64,000 bases of DNA, taken from positions 62,001 through 126,000 of the forward strand of contig JASISA010000001.1 in NCBI GenBank assembly GCA_031771865.1, in the 5' to 3' direction. Made by a program: the position numbers and the translations under genes. Each line of letters begins with the position of its first letter. Position 1 is the stretch's first letter. This document shows positions 42,605 through 54,900 of the stretch, in pieces. The DNA is from Nothophaeocryptopus gaeumannii (Eukaryota > Ascomycota > Dothideomycetes > Mycosphaerellales > Mycosphaerellaceae). The notes under the pieces were generated by a model. The model did not search any database. It saw only the letters and a list, made by a program, of their open reading frames with translations, and was not told the origin of the DNA.

Positions 42605-43935
42605 TCAACCCGACTTGGTACTCATCATAGCCGCAGCGACTTCTTGCGCCAGATACGCCTCATACGTCAGTCTCTTCTCCTCCTCCTTTCTAACCTCCTC
42701 ATCAGTGATGTGCCCATTCGTCTTCACTTTCCCGTTCAACGCTGCGGTGTCGTCTTCTACCTCTCCATCCACATTGAACACCCCATGCGTCCAACTCTCC
42801 CTCCCACCATGCCTTCCCGTCCGTCTAGGTGCCTTTCCAGTAGCTACAAGATCCTCCCACGCTTTCTCCAAATCCACCAATCCCTCCCTCGGCGGACTGA
42901 ACTGCCTCAACTTCACACCCGCCTCTTGCAGAATCTTCGCAGCCTCAGCATCCATGTAATAACTCTGCGAGTACACAACCTCCGTAATCCCCACTTGAAC
43001 AATCTTGATCGTACACGTCAGACACGGACATGTATTACAATACAGCACGGCATCCTCCCCCATTCTCTCCCTCCCTGCCTCCAGCAAAGCATTCTCCTCC
43101 GCGTGGATACAAAGACAGGTCGATAGTGCTGCGCCGCCAGAGGTTGAGCCTGCGGCGTTATTGCATCTCGGGCAACCCCCATCATTGCAGTTTGTAATAT
43201 GTCTCGGGGTACCATTGTAGCCTGTCGCCATGACGCGTTTATTCCGGACTAACACGCAGCCGACTTGGCGACGCATGCAATTACTCCTCCTCGCTGCGAG
43301 GGAAGCGAGTGTCATGAAGTAATGATCCCATGTCGGTCTTATCCGCGAGGGGTTTGTGAGGTTCAAGGCGTCGAGGGAAGCCCATAATTTCGGGAGAGAA
43401 GAGGAGGAGTTTAGGAGTTTTATCTGTGCGCGGGCGGAGAGATGGGCCAGGCCAGTTGAAGGGTCGTAGAGATGAGCATCGTTTCGGAGGACGAATTGTT
43501 CCAGACTTGGAGGAGTGAGGCCAGCTTTGGCACAGCGATTCTTGAAGCGGGTCCAGCGAACGGATATGGGAGCGTGGATGTGAATTAGGATGAAAAAGGG
43601 TCGACGGCAGAGGACCTCGGCTATGGCTTCTGAGTGGATAGAGGTTGTGACGAAGTTTTCTTGCCAGTATTTGGTGGCATATTCCAGGAGGTCTTCGATC
43701 TTGGTGAAGGTGATGCCTGGGTGGGAGGTTGTTGAGGGGACGGATGATTCTGAGGCGGACTTTTCAACTGTGGGTGTTTGGCTTATTCGAGAGAGGGTGA
43801 AGACTTGGAAGCTGTGGCGTTGGATCAGGTAGTCTAGGACGGAGCTCTTGCCGGCGCAGATACCTGAGGATGTGTTAGCATTGGGACTCGAGGTGACTCT
43901 GATGATTTCTTACCGCCACAAATGCCGATGAGCAT
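42605..43935 (-). CDS. dcd1: Deoxycytidylate (dCMP) deaminase with N-terminal P-loop domain
   Basis: Makes dUMP from dCMP for dTTP synthesis. Exons 43935-43914 and 43863-42605 on the minus strand (50-nt intron GTAAGA...CCTCAG) give 426 residues. The first exon is only 22 nt (MLIGICG), and joining it completes a P-loop GICGGICAGKSS at the very N-terminus, typical of the fungal Dcd1 layout (kinase-like domain plus deaminase). The zinc deaminase domain follows, with CIHAEENALLEAG (proton-shuttle Glu and His ligand) and the two Cys ligands in NTCPCLTCTIKIVQVG. Extra Cys/His residues sit in the insert CNDGGCPRCNNAAG. The C-terminal ~90 residues are charged. The tiny first exon is easily missed by gene finders. 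Confidence 0.93.
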
Positions 43936-44651
43936 GGTGACTTCGTCTCTTATCTTTGAGAAAGTTTTGCGGGTAGGCGGAGGGCAACGAAATTCTTCTG
44001 ATACGCTGAAATCCTGTGCTCGTCCTCAAAGTGTTGTGTGCATTGCAAGTCTTCAACTTGTGTAGCTGTTCATGGGAAAGAGCACTTTAGCTTTTGAGAG
44101 CGCGTCTTCAGCGGACGCGACGTGAATGAGCTAGCTCTGTGGATCCACATTTCGGCCACAGGAGTATTCAATCGCTCAAGTGGAGGGAGAAGGGTGACTG
44201 CTTGGCATGTGATTGCTCATATGTGCCCTTGACATGCTGTCAGAAGTATTGGTTTGGAATGCTCTTGCCTCCGGAGTCTTTCTTGCCTTCCGAAATGTCT
44301 TTGTTCCTGCCCTGACGTCCAGTGGTCCAGTGGTTGTCCACTCGGTACACACATGCAGCCGCCCTGCCGATAAGGTTCTCCACAATCGGGGCGTACCTGG
44401 CAGCAGCGCCGATGATGTGCATGCGGACAGCCCATGAGACTTCGAGACTCGACACAACAGAAACACCAACTCCCCTAATTCTATGCAACATCGCGTGACA
44501 TCTCGCCAGACGAGAACATCATCGTCTGATCATAGCCGATGACTGAACTGTGGTGTTTGCAATCACTTCACAAACTACTTTACCACCAAGAACGCTTCCA
44601 CCACCATCTCTTTACCCCTCATCCAACCCCTCCGCTGCTCACACGACAGCG
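43936..44651. other. Intergenic, 716 nt
   Basis: Divergent upstream region of dcd1 and atg7. Only overlapping short ORFs near 44176-44491, with no recognisable product. Confidence 0.4.
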
Positions 44652-47190
44652 ATGCCGACGATGCTGCAACCGCTGCAGTACGCGCCATGGACTTCCGACA
44701 TCGAGCTCGCCTTCTACTCGGCGCTGGCTTCACTCAAGATCAACCATGACAGACTCGACTCGTCCGCGCGTAAGGTGCTCGGCCTGTACGAGATCAACCA
44801 CAAAGACGCTCCCGAGAGAAGCACGCGCATGCAGATACATGGGACAGGTCTGACTACCGACGAGTAAGTAGTGAGTATGTCTCGTACTTTTCACGTTCTC
44901 ACTCGTGTTAATTTGCAAGCCGCACAGAACACCGCAAGGCTACTACCGTGCCGAAGGCCTCATCAAGAACTTCAACACCATTGAGGAGTTTCGTCAAGTA
45001 GACAAGAGTCAGCATGTCGAGAAGGCTGGTCGCATGATCTGGGATGCTATATGCGACGGCACGATATACTCTTGTCCCTCTCTGCTCGCGTCGTTCTCCG
45101 CCATCTGCTACGCCGACCTCAAGAAGTACAAGTTCACCTACCATTTCGCATACCCGGCTCTCCACTCAGACCCACAATGGAGACTGGTCGCACCTTATGA
45201 CAACCCAGACGGAGCAGTGAGGAAACTGGAGGAGAAAGAGACGACACTGCTTGTGGACGCAGTCCAGACGTGGAGATACAGCGTGGATACGAGACAGCAC
45301 GGCTTCTTCCTTGCCAAGCGGTTACGGAAAACTGTGCTGGAAGCTGCGTGGAAGCAAGGACTTGGTGAGATTGAAGAGGAGGAGGAGGACGGCAACATGT
45401 GCTCGAAGAAGCCCAAACAAACAAGGTCGTCGAGTCTTAGTGAGCTGGGCTTTCTCTGGTGGGTGGGCTCACTGGCGAGCTACGAGACCGGCTTTTTCGA
45501 TAATGCGCAGCCTGAAGATCGTTTTGTTTGCTTTGCGGACCCATCGACGTTTCCATCAAACCCGGGTTGGATGCTGCGGAATTTGCTTGTGTTAATCCGA
45601 CAGCGCTGGCATCTCGATAAGGTCAAAGTCCTTTGCTACAGAGACACACACGTCAGGCGAGACACACCAACTTCGCTTGTCATGACACTGCAGTCAGCAG
45701 AACCCGTCTATGATTTCTCAGCAGAAGAGCAGCTTGAGGTGATGACGAAGATGAGCGATTCGTCTGCTCTCACACCGGGACAAGTGGATGCGTTCGGCGA
45801 ACTTATTGTTGAGAAGACACCAGCAGTACACTCAGATTCGAAGGAGTTACCCATACGCCCGCCTCCTGAGAAGGCGCTGCAATTTCCGAAAGTGACAGGG
45901 TGGGAGCGTGGGGAGCAAAACAAGGTCACGTCTCGAACAGTAGACCTGGCAGCATATATGGACCCCTCACGGCTTGCTGATCAAGCTGTGGATCTGAACC
46001 TCAAACTGGTCAAATGGCGGATATCACCTTCAATTGATCTCGACACCATCAAACACACGAGGTGTTTGCTGCTCGGCGCTGGAACGCTGGGAGCCTACGT
46101 CTCGCGAAATCTGCTAGGCTGGGGAGTACGCAAAATCACCTTCGTCGACAACGGGCGAGTCAGCTATTCAAATCCCGTGCGACAACCACTTTACGACTTC
46201 AAAGACTGCCAGAATGGCGGCGTATGGAAGGCCCAACGAGCCTCAGACGCACTGATGGAGATATATCCTGGCGTGGACTCTGAAGGTGTAGTTATCAACG
46301 TGCCGATGGCAGGCCATCCGATCGTTGGGGACGAGTCAAAGCTACAAGGACAATACGAGTCGCTCAAGAAGCTCATTGAGAGCCACGATGCCGTCTTCCT
46401 CTTGATGGACACAAGAGAAGCGAGATGGCTGCCCACAGTCATGGCCAAGGCTGCTGGCAAGATCGTCATCAACGCAGCATTAGGCTTCGACACGTACATG
46501 GTCATGCGACATGGTCTGCCTGGACCCAAGCCGCGAGCACTTTCAGATTCGACCGAAAGTAAGGTCATCGAGCATGGCTCAGACGAAGAGGACCCTTTGG
46601 CGAAAGCAGCTGGCATTCCAGCACATAACGGCCTCAACCCTAGCACAGACCCCGACGAGCTGAGCTGCTACTTCTGCTCAGATGTAGTGGCACCGGCAGA
46701 CAGCCAGAAGTCAGCAACGTTGGACCAACAATGCACTGTCACAAGGCCTGGCGCAGCGCCCATAGCATCTGCGCTTGCGGTTGAGATGCTCGTCTCGATC
46801 ACCCAACACAAGCTGAAGGGAAGAGCACCTGCTCCACCACCTCTTACATCGACTGGCCTCGCATCCGCTCCCCCGACAGATCCCACATTACCTGACTCAC
46901 ATCCCCTGGGCACAGTCCCACATCAGTTGAGAGGGTACATGTCGACCTGGCAAACGCTACAGATCAAGGGCCAGGCGTACGATTGCTGCGCGGCCTGTTC
47001 ACCTAAGATTCTTGCGGCCTATCAGAAAGATGGGTGGGAATTCGTGAAGCGGGCGCTGAATGAGAAGGGCTTCGTCGAGGAGATCTCTGGCTTGGCGGAG
47101 GTACAGAGGGAAGCGGAAGCTGCGGCGAAGGCGATGGAGGATGAAGAGGGTGGTTGGCCCGATGAAGATGAAGAAGGAGAGTTGATATGA
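44652..47190 (+). CDS. atg7: ATG7, E1-like enzyme of autophagy
   Basis: Activates Atg8 and Atg12 and hands them to Atg3 and Atg10. Exons 44652-44863 and 44928-47190 (64-nt intron GTAAGT...CGCACAG) give 824 residues, longer than most orthologues (about 630-730). The N-terminal Atg7 domain opens LQPLQYAPWTSDIELAFYSA and has DPSTFPSNPGWMLRNLLVLI. The Rossmann-type adenylation domain has TRCLLLGAGTLGAYVSRNLL and ITFVDNGRVSYSNPVRQPL. The catalytic Cys is in DQQCTVTRPGAAPIASALAV. The C-terminus carries the Cys-rich CCAACSPKI and a very acidic tail. Extra length comes from acidic/Lys inserts near residue 240 and a Pro-rich insert after HKLKGRAP. An ATG further upstream (44550) is in frame, but MPTMLQPLQY matches the expected start better. 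Confidence 0.95.
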
Positions 47191-47452
47191 CATCTGAATG
47201 AAGCAAGCAAGAGAAGTACTTCTTCCCAGTGAGTAGCTCATAAGTGGAAGCAAATTCCAAGAATCGAGTAATCTACCCATGCCTCTCTCCCCTCCGCTGC
47301 CTCTCAAGTCAAATCCATCCACCTCCACTTCCTCGTCGTATCATCCCACGCCCGATACTGAACATCAAAAGCACAATCAACCAAACCCCATACGATCAAA
47401 GCCCTGGTCCATCAACACCTTCTCCTTGCTCACCTGTCCTTGCCTCTTCATT

Positions 47453-47982
47453 TCATAAACGCGCTCCATCGCGTGGTAAGGGTGGGTACCATTCGTAGTG
47501 AAGCCTCAGCACGACTCTCTTCACCATCTTCACCTGCTCCTTTCCCATGACTCCAATCCATGTGCGAAACCTCGTTACCGAAGCGATGAGCCGTTGACTT
47601 CGTATGAAATTCATCAGACCTTCTTCGAAGTCATCTACGATGAACTTGACATGGAAGTAAATTGGAGCGGCGTCGGCGCGGATGTCGCGGCAGACTTGGA
47701 GGAGTGGAACAGGCGTGAGGAAGGTTAAGAAGATGGGCTTTCGCGCGTGACGCGGCGATGGCAGGTTCTCTGGGAGGAAGGTCAGTCTGAGTCTCATTGC
47801 GATGCATGTTCAAGAGAGGAGCTGTACTGCTTCAGTATGCCATCCTGGACTGCCGCCGCCGAGTCCTCAATAAATGAGTCTCGGACTCCGGCAGGAAGAT
47901 AAGGGCAGAGAGTGCGGAGCTGCTAAGCCAGGAAGGCTCTCGTGTTGGCTTCGATGAGTTCGGCGGCGGCTTTGATGTCCAT
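47453..47982 (-). pseudogene. 2EXR/F-box-like family, copy C (broken)
   Basis: Exon 1 starts at ATG 47982 (MDIKAAAELIEANTRAFLA) and is stopped after 19 codons by TAG 47923-47925. The same frame then continues QLRTLCPYLPAGVRDSFIED and ends ...GILKQ at a CA|GTACAG donor, the family's intron position. The LPxELRN block is not found. A later frame (47797-47453) carries the family's middle part: LLQVCRDIRADAAPIYFHVK, then EQVKMVKRVVLRLHYEW. So it has a stop in exon 1 and has lost the motif that defines the fold. Confidence 0.62.
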
Positions 47983-48091
47983 GTTGGATGCGATGTGTTT
48001 GGTGCTGGACGATGTATAGGAAAGAGAAGAAGAGGAAAGTGAAATATAAGTGCACAACGGCAGTTGACAACGCTCGAGGTTTCAACTTTCT

Positions 48092-49208
48092 CTAGTGCGT
48101 TATACACCAACGGCAGCGTCCACCTTCATGTGATCGTACGGCTTTACCCTCGTCGGTTGTGTCAGTGGATATTACGTACGATTTCGGCCGTATGTTCGTG
48201 GTATAACCTGCCTGCCATATCGTTCTGGCTATGGATGAATACATGCCGAATCGACTTGAGATCAGACCAGCATTGTCGAAGACGCTCTCTTCCGGCCGTG
48301 AAGTATACCACGCTATGCCACTAACCTTGACATCGACTCGCCACTGTCGTTCAAACTCTTCGAGGACGTGGAACAAATCTCTCCTGCTCACCGACCAAGT
48401 CGACAACCTCGGCCGATTCCAACGGTCTATGGCTGCTGTGTGGACGCCAGGGAGCATCAATCCACTTGAGCTCCACCGAGGCGCCCTCAACTCTAATGGC
48501 CTCCAGACCATACGCCTCCAAGATCTTAATACGCTTTTCAGAAGGCAGCATGTTCGCTTGCATTAGAAATCTCGTCGGCCTGCCAGGATACAGGATACTG
48601 TTGACCAAGAAGTACGCGTTTGTGAAACTGCCGGGCCGATGGAATTTCGGTTCAAGGCTCCTGAGTTTCGCAGCTTGCTGCGGTCCTATGATGCGGAGCC
48701 ACTTCATGAAGGATTTCGGCTAGAGGATCTCGCAGAAAGGGAGAGCAGCGATGGAGTAAAAGACGTTATTGGCGTAGTAGATCGGGCCGTCCTCTGCCCG
48801 CACTTGACGGTTCGTCTGAAGAAGGCTGGGTGGTGGCCGGGTCGGAACCTTTCTGCAGGCATACTTGTCGCGCCAGCCGTCGATACTGAAGCGCGTGGAA
48901 CTCGGAAGTACAAGCTCGTACATGATGTTTCGCAGCTCGATGGGCAAAGAGAAGATGTTCTTGCGCAAGAGCGTGGCTTGCATCTCTGGATGTCTGGGCA
49001 CTTTTCATCAGTCATCTGTTTCATACCCATCGTTGACCTGGAACGTACTGCGCTTCGATAGCGTGCACAAAGTGAGTCTCAACGTTGTCGAGAATGCGGT
49101 CGAGCATCGCAGTCTTCATCCAAGGGTATGCTGCTTGAGTTGCCTTTTGCATGAAAGCGCGGATTTCCCCGCGACAGAGAATGCAAGAAATACATCTTCT
49201 TCGTTCAT
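48092..49208 (-). pseudogene. 2EXR/F-box-like family, copy D (broken)
   Basis: The nearest exon-1 ATG (49208, MNEEDVFLAF) is in a different frame from the conserved exon-1 end (ATQAAYPWMKTAMLDRILDN...EAQ with CA|GTACGT). Exon 2 has the best preserved signature of the group: KNIFSLPIELRNIMYELVLP, then LLQTNRQVRAEDGPIYYANN. TAG 48720-48722 stops it. The frame then continues SFMKWLRIIGPQQAAKLRSL and on to ...SAEVVDLVGEQ, where it must shift near 48380 to reach RRDLFHVLEEFERQWRVDVK. Three separate lesions are visible. The downstream limit is approximate. Confidence 0.68.
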
Positions 49209-49426
49209 GGCAGCTATTGATATCACTTGATGTGATTTTCTCCGGATGTTTTCAAGATCTTGAAGTGGAGATGGCGAAGCTGAAGAGCACGTCAGTGTCC
49301 CGCAGGCGGAAGGTGCGAGTGGGTGCCGATTGCCTTTGCTCGAGTCAATGAGCGTGAGCTGGCGCAGCATTGAGCACGTAGCGAGAGCCACTGATATCAA
49401 TCATGGTAATAGCCTCGCTACTACTC

Positions 49427-51139
49427 TCACAGCTGCAATGGTCCACCTCCTCCGGAAGTCTGCCTAACATGGGCCTTCGATCCCGCGAACAAGGATTTCC
49501 AGATGAAGGCCTCACTCAGCAGAAGCTCAATATCCTTTTCATTCCAGTCCTTTGTTGGAAGTGATTGAAGAAACATCATTATCTCTTGGAAATCCATGCG
49601 TTGCAGCTGATGAGACCACTTCACCAGAAAGGCAGCACAGACGTATAAGTGGAAGGCGGAGAAGCCTTGATCCTCGGCCTGTAAAGCAGAATCAGCATTG
49701 AAGACGCTTCGAACAACTTGTTCGAAGTGACTTACCAGATATGTATCCCACATCCGTACCGTGTTCCGCACACTGATCTCACGCATCAACAAACAGTTCA
49801 TCCACCGAAATGAGAACTGGATGAACTCTACATTCTCCTTCTCCATGTGCTTCGCCAGAGGAGCATCGATTCTGCTTGTCAGGTCTCTCAGGGCTGCGAC
49901 TTGTCTTTGTATGCCGGGTTGTGCATGAATATAGTTGTCTTGTATGCCATCGAGCAGCTTGGTCAAACACCAGAAGCTATCCGCCTCCACGGCATCAAGC
50001 ACTGGTTTAGGTAATTGCCCTGGATCCATTCCAGTCTCCACGTCCGGGTCTGTAATATATTGACCAAGGAAGACTTGCCAGAACGGAGTTACTAGATCAT
50101 TGATCCCTTGCACGTATCCGCTTGCAGGATGCCGTATCGCCCAAACGTACAATATCCGTTCCAGTGATCGTTGCGTGGCCTCATAGCTGTACAGCTTCAG
50201 ATGCGGATTTGTTCGCGGCACGTCAATGCTGATTTGATGCCATATCGCCTCGTCTAAGCCTCGACCTCGGCCACGACTTGACATGGGGGAAGATCCTGAC
50301 ATGACAGCTTCGACGGGCCTGTCTGCGCCAGCGGTACCAAGCTCGAAAGCTTGCCGTACTCCGTCCAAGTATTCTCTCCGTTTCCTTTCGAGAGTAGCTA
50401 CTCGTCGTTCTGAACTGGTAGGGAGGTAGCCGAGAAGTAGTTGCCACGACATTGCTCGCACTTCGCTGGGCAGGCCATTCCATGAATTGTCGCGGAGCTC
50501 GGCCAGATTTATCGATGAAGCCTGCAGAATCTTCTTGAACTTGTTGATTCGAGTAATGCGCGCCGAGTGAGCTTCAGCCTCTTTTGCAGATGCGCCCGCC
50601 GGGACAGGGGGATGCGATATAAGGTGAAGGCTGTTCGCCGGATCTCGTAGTATGTCCTTGTACTGAGGTCGGAGTATCTTCTGTCCGTCTGTGCTGCGCT
50701 TCATTGAAGGGTATGCGGGTACCGTGGGCCGTACATCTCCAACATCTCCATCGTCCAACGAAGGGTTGTATCCAAGAGAGGTATTCGAAATGTTCCCGTT
50801 CCTGAAAGTGGTACTCCCGTAGTCGCTATTGCTCTTCCTCATGCTGCCAAACCCACTGCCACCTCCCGGGTCCTTCCCTTTTTTGTTGCCTATCCGCTTG
50901 CCTTTCCGGCGCATTGACGCTATGCTGGGAAGCCCGAACTCGTCTTCATCCTCATCAACGCCAAAGGTCTCGTCCTCCTCTGGATCCCAAGCATTGCTCG
51001 TTTCGGAGAGGAAGCTGGAGTATTTCGGTCGTCCAGGAGGTGATCGCGTGTTGCTCGGAGATGGAGTATTTCGGCTATGTCGCGATTCTGTGGGCGGAGT
51101 TCGAGGTCGTTCGCTCCCGGATACTGATCTATTGAACAT
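49427..51139 (-). CDS. gyp1: GYP1-like TBC-domain Rab GTPase-activating protein
   Basis: Stimulates GTP hydrolysis by Ypt1/Sec4-type Rabs at the Golgi. Exons 51139-49736 and 49678-49427 on the minus strand give 551 residues. The 57-nt intron (GTAAGT...TTTACAG) is a multiple of three and stop-free. Removing it restores MWDTYL|AEDQGFSAFHLYVCAAFL. The N-terminal 180 residues are Ser/Pro/Arg-rich and disordered. The TBC domain follows with NSWNGLPSEVRAMSWQLLLG, IWHQISIDVPRTNP (IxxDxxR, catalytic Arg) and GYVQGINDLVTPF (YxQ finger). The true N-terminus probably lies further upstream: a Ser/Asn-rich open frame at about 51211-51365 (ASSTASPFWRTQSANSRRSA) looks like the usual Gyp1 start, but I could not fix its splice or ATG. 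Confidence 0.88.
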   Translation of the reverse strand: MFNRSVSGSERPRTPPTESRHSRNTPSPSNTRSPPGRPKYSSFLSETSNAWDPEEDETFGVDEDEDEFGLPSIASMRRKGKRIGNKKGKDPGGGSGFGSMRKSNSDYGSTTFRNGNISNTSLGYNPSLDDGDVGDVRPTVPAYPSMKRSTDGQKILRPQYKDILRDPANSLHLISHPPVPAGASAKEAEAHSARITRINKFKKILQASSINLAELRDNSWNGLPSEVRAMSWQLLLGYLPTSSERRVATLERKRREYLDGVRQAFELGTAGADRPVEAVMSGSSPMSSRGRGRGLDEAIWHQISIDVPRTNPHLKLYSYEATQRSLERILYVWAIRHPASGYVQGINDLVTPFWQVFLGQYITDPDVETGMDPGQLPKPVLDAVEADSFWCLTKLLDGIQDNYIHAQPGIQRQVAALRDLTSRIDAPLAKHMEKENVEFIQFSFRWMNCLLMREISVRNTVRMWDTYLVSHFEQVVRSVFNADSALQAEDQGFSAFHLYVCAAFLVKWSHQLQRMDFQEIMMFLQSLPTKDWNEKDIELLLSEAFIWKSLFAGSKAHVRQTSGGGGPLQL

Positions 51140-51954
51140 CAACACCTGGTCTTATTGAAGTCGCGACTGAGATGGCGTACAGGTTGTCCAGCTTCAAGAT
51201 ATCAGCATGCGAGTATGATGCGCCAATGACCTTGTGACCAGACTCTGGCGTGTTGGACCGACTGGCCTGGTCATTGTTGTTGCCATTGCCCGCACTTCGC
51301 CGGCTGTTGGCCGACTGTGTTCGCCAGAAGGGAGAGGCGGTGCTGGATGCGGTCTTGTGAGCTTTGTTTCAAACTGATTGGGTGTTGTTCAATATCTCTT
51401 ACTCGGTTCGGTCTATAAATGCCCAAATGTCCATATTAGCTGGAGTCCTCGCTATGGCGTCGTCGGAATCGCGACCTCGGCGTATGGGAGTTAGTATGTG
51501 GATTGAGGGCACGAACCGACCTGGACCATCTCCTGCCAGACAAGACATTAGCCTCGCATGCTACCACCTCTCCACTTTCACACTCTTAAGCGCATACCTG
51601 GTGAGACGGCTTCTTGAAGTTCATTGTCACTGCCGCACACACGCTTCGTCCACGTGTTTACCGATATCCGATCGTTTGCCTGAGCATCGCAGTGGCATGA
51701 GACATCTCGTCATTCCCTAGGCCTCGTGTTTTAAGCTTTAAGCTATCGGATACTCCCGCAGAGCCCTGAAGCCCGGGCGGCTCTTCTTTCTTGACAAGCC
51801 AGCTTCCGCAACTTCAGCACCACGCAAACAACTCGACACCACCTTCAACACCGACCGTGACCCTCACCCTCCATCCTCTTCTTCTTCGTCATCCATACCT
51901 TTTGCATACCCCGCTTGCTCCACGCACCTTGACCTCCCGACACCCGCCGCGATC
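51140..51954. other. Region between gyp1 and hrp1, 815 nt
   Basis: Contains the likely first coding exon of gyp1 (minus strand, about 51211-51365) and the hrp1 promoter and leader. The leader is CT-rich just before the hrp1 start, a common feature of strongly expressed fungal genes. Confidence 0.5.
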
Positions 51955-54900
51955 ATGGCGGAGCCGGGTATCGACGACGAGGATCTCTTCGCCGATCTGT
52001 ACGTGACACCTCGAGTGACCACCCATCGCATAGACACCACTAACGCGCAACAGCTACAACGACGATAACGCAGACAATGTCGCCGACGAGACCTTGGTCA
52101 AGACAGAGCCCGACCCACAAGATGCCGCCGACGCCGCAGCGAGCGCCTTCGAGCAAGAGGAGCCGGTCATTGCAACGGGCGACAACAGCGGCGCATCAAA
52201 CGACATGGTCAAGTCCGAGTATCAGCAAGACTCATATGATCAAGGCATGGGTGGTGTATCGAACGAATTCAGAGACACGCCTGCCGATGAGCGGCCCATA
52301 GGTATCAAGGAAGACGGGTGAGTACAGTTTTTCATTAGTGCTTAATTTGGCATGAGCGTGAGCAGACAATTACACTACGCCCGCGAAGGCGGTAACTCGA
52401 AGAATCAAGAAGCGACACCCATGCAGCTCTTGCGCGTAAAGCAAATCTTCTCGCTGTTGGCACCCCTGAGCGCTGTGTCACCGAGAAGCTGCACGTGAGC
52501 TTGTGGCTTGATGGATCACCTCAGACCTTGCAGCAGTGGGATAGCGTCTCAGCTTGCGGTGCTCGCGCGCAACGACCGAAATTCTACATCACGCACTGTA
52601 CACTTCAATATGGCACGTGCCAGGGTGCTGCTCCAAGAGAACTAGCGTCTGCTCTGGATGCTTAGCACGCCCTTTCACCGACGCACAACGCGTCACGGCG
52701 CGCACGGAGTCCGACTGTGGAAGGTTGGAGGAGATGACGAGCTGTGCAGTCGATTGTCTGCGACAGATACTCAAGGCACAGTGTTGCGTATCTGACGGAA
52801 AGTTGGGCGGAGCTGGGAGGTTTCAAGGCGACTGGCCGCTCATTCTTGGTTTGATCTACACATCTACTTCTACTGCTGGTATCTGTATACTTGAGGATTA
52901 TGGGAGCCGAGCCGAAACAAGGAACGCAAGTACAACTCAAAGAGCGACATAGCTTGAACGCAATAACCGCTCTAGCACCTACTAGATCAGAACAGATCAG
53001 ACATACAGACAGACATGCAGACATCAGAGAGGAGATAGCCGATAGAGCCATGCTGCTGTGCCAGTTTCTGCTACACTTCGGTGTACGCACATGGTCAGCT
53101 TTGATAGCATGCAATCAGCTTGATATGCCGAACAATGAGAGAACGCCAGAAACCATGTCTGAGAGTCTGAGAATCCGAGTATCCAAATGCTCGAGTACGA
53201 GCTGTCTGTCTCCTTGCGGCTCCGACAGAGTTCGAAGTTCCGAATATCCCACGCTTCTGGTATGAATGGCGTACATCGTGGCTGGCACGTGCGGGCTGCC
53301 ATCGCCGCGCAATTCATCGCGTGCACTCTACTTCAACCACGCACCAAGGCACGACCATCTTGACGTTGCTGTACTGAAGGATGTCTATCTGGAATGGATT
53401 TCGGGTCATGTTCGACTTGGATGCTTGGGATCTGTTGGAATGATGTTACAAGCGACTACCGACAAAGAGGAAGGCATGACATATCACCTCACGTGCAATC
53501 ATGCGAAGATGGATATACGCTCACGCTCATGCTCATATACTGCCGAAAAGAAAAGAATACGAAATGTGACAATGCTAACCTCTTGCTTATAGAAAGATGT
53601 TCATCGGTGGCTTGAACTGGGAGACGACAGACGGTAAGATTACCAGACTGATCCATATTGGCCCAGACCTAACATGTACCAATAGAATCGCTTAAGAACT
53701 ACTTCACACAATTCGGCGAGGTCGTCGAGTGTACCGTCATGCGCGATGGCGCCACCGGGCGTTCTCGCGGTTTCGGTTTTCTCACATTCAAAGACCCGAA
53801 GAATGTCAACACAGTCATGGTCAAGGAGCACTCCCTTGACGGCAAGCTTGTAAGATTAGGAGATGATACCACACGCAAGAAGAAGAAAAAGAGACCTAAC
53901 ATGATATACTATCAGATCGATCCCAAGCGCGCCATCCCTCGCGACGAGCAGGAGCGGACTGCCAAGATCTTCGTTGGCGGTGTCAGCCAGGACGCCAACG
54001 AGTCCGACTTCAAGGAGTTCTTCATGAAGTTTGGCCGCGTTTTGGATGCTACGCTTATGATGGATAAGGACACCGGCCGGCCACGAGGTTTCGGCTTCGT
54101 CACCTTCGACTCGGAGCTGGCTGTCGAGCGAACACTAGAAGGACCCCTCGCCATCCTTGGCAAGCCGATTGAGGTCAAACGAGCCCAACCACGAGGCAAG
54201 ATGGGCGAGGAAGAGCCACAAGGGAATAAGTGGCAGCGCGGCGGCAAAGGTGGGAACAACTTTGGCGGCGGCGGTAACGGATTCAGCGGAAACAACCAGA
54301 TGGCTGCTGCCAACGGCGGAGAAGGCCAAAACCCCAATAACATGACTCCAGCCATGATGGCCCAGTACTGGCAACGCATGCAGCAGTACTTCGCCATGAT
54401 GCAAGGAAACATGGGCGGCGGTATGGGAGGTATGGGTCAGATGAACCCCATGATGCAACAGATGATGATGCAGCGGGCTCAACAAGGAGGCCAGATGAAC
54501 CCTCAGATGATGCAGCAGATGGCCGCCATGCAAGGCTATCCGGGCGGTATGCAGGGCGGCGGCTCTCCCATGAATGGCGGTGCTGGCGGTAACGGGAACG
54601 GGAACGGAAACGGAAACGGCGGCAATGGCAATGGGAATGGAAATTTGTCCGCTCAAGAACAACTCATGTTCGAGCAACAGAAATACGAACGTCAACAAAT
54701 GGCCCGCATGCAGCAGCAGAACTTCGGCGGCGGCAACACCTGGGAGGGTATGTATGACGACGTCCCAGCCCCTGCCAGCGTGGGACCCCAAGGCAGCGGC
54801 GGAGGCAACTTCCGAGGTGGAGGCCGTGGTGGTCGAGGCGGAGGGGGCGGTGGTTTCAGCAACCGTCAATCCTCCCAACAGCCAGCCGGGCAAGCACCTG

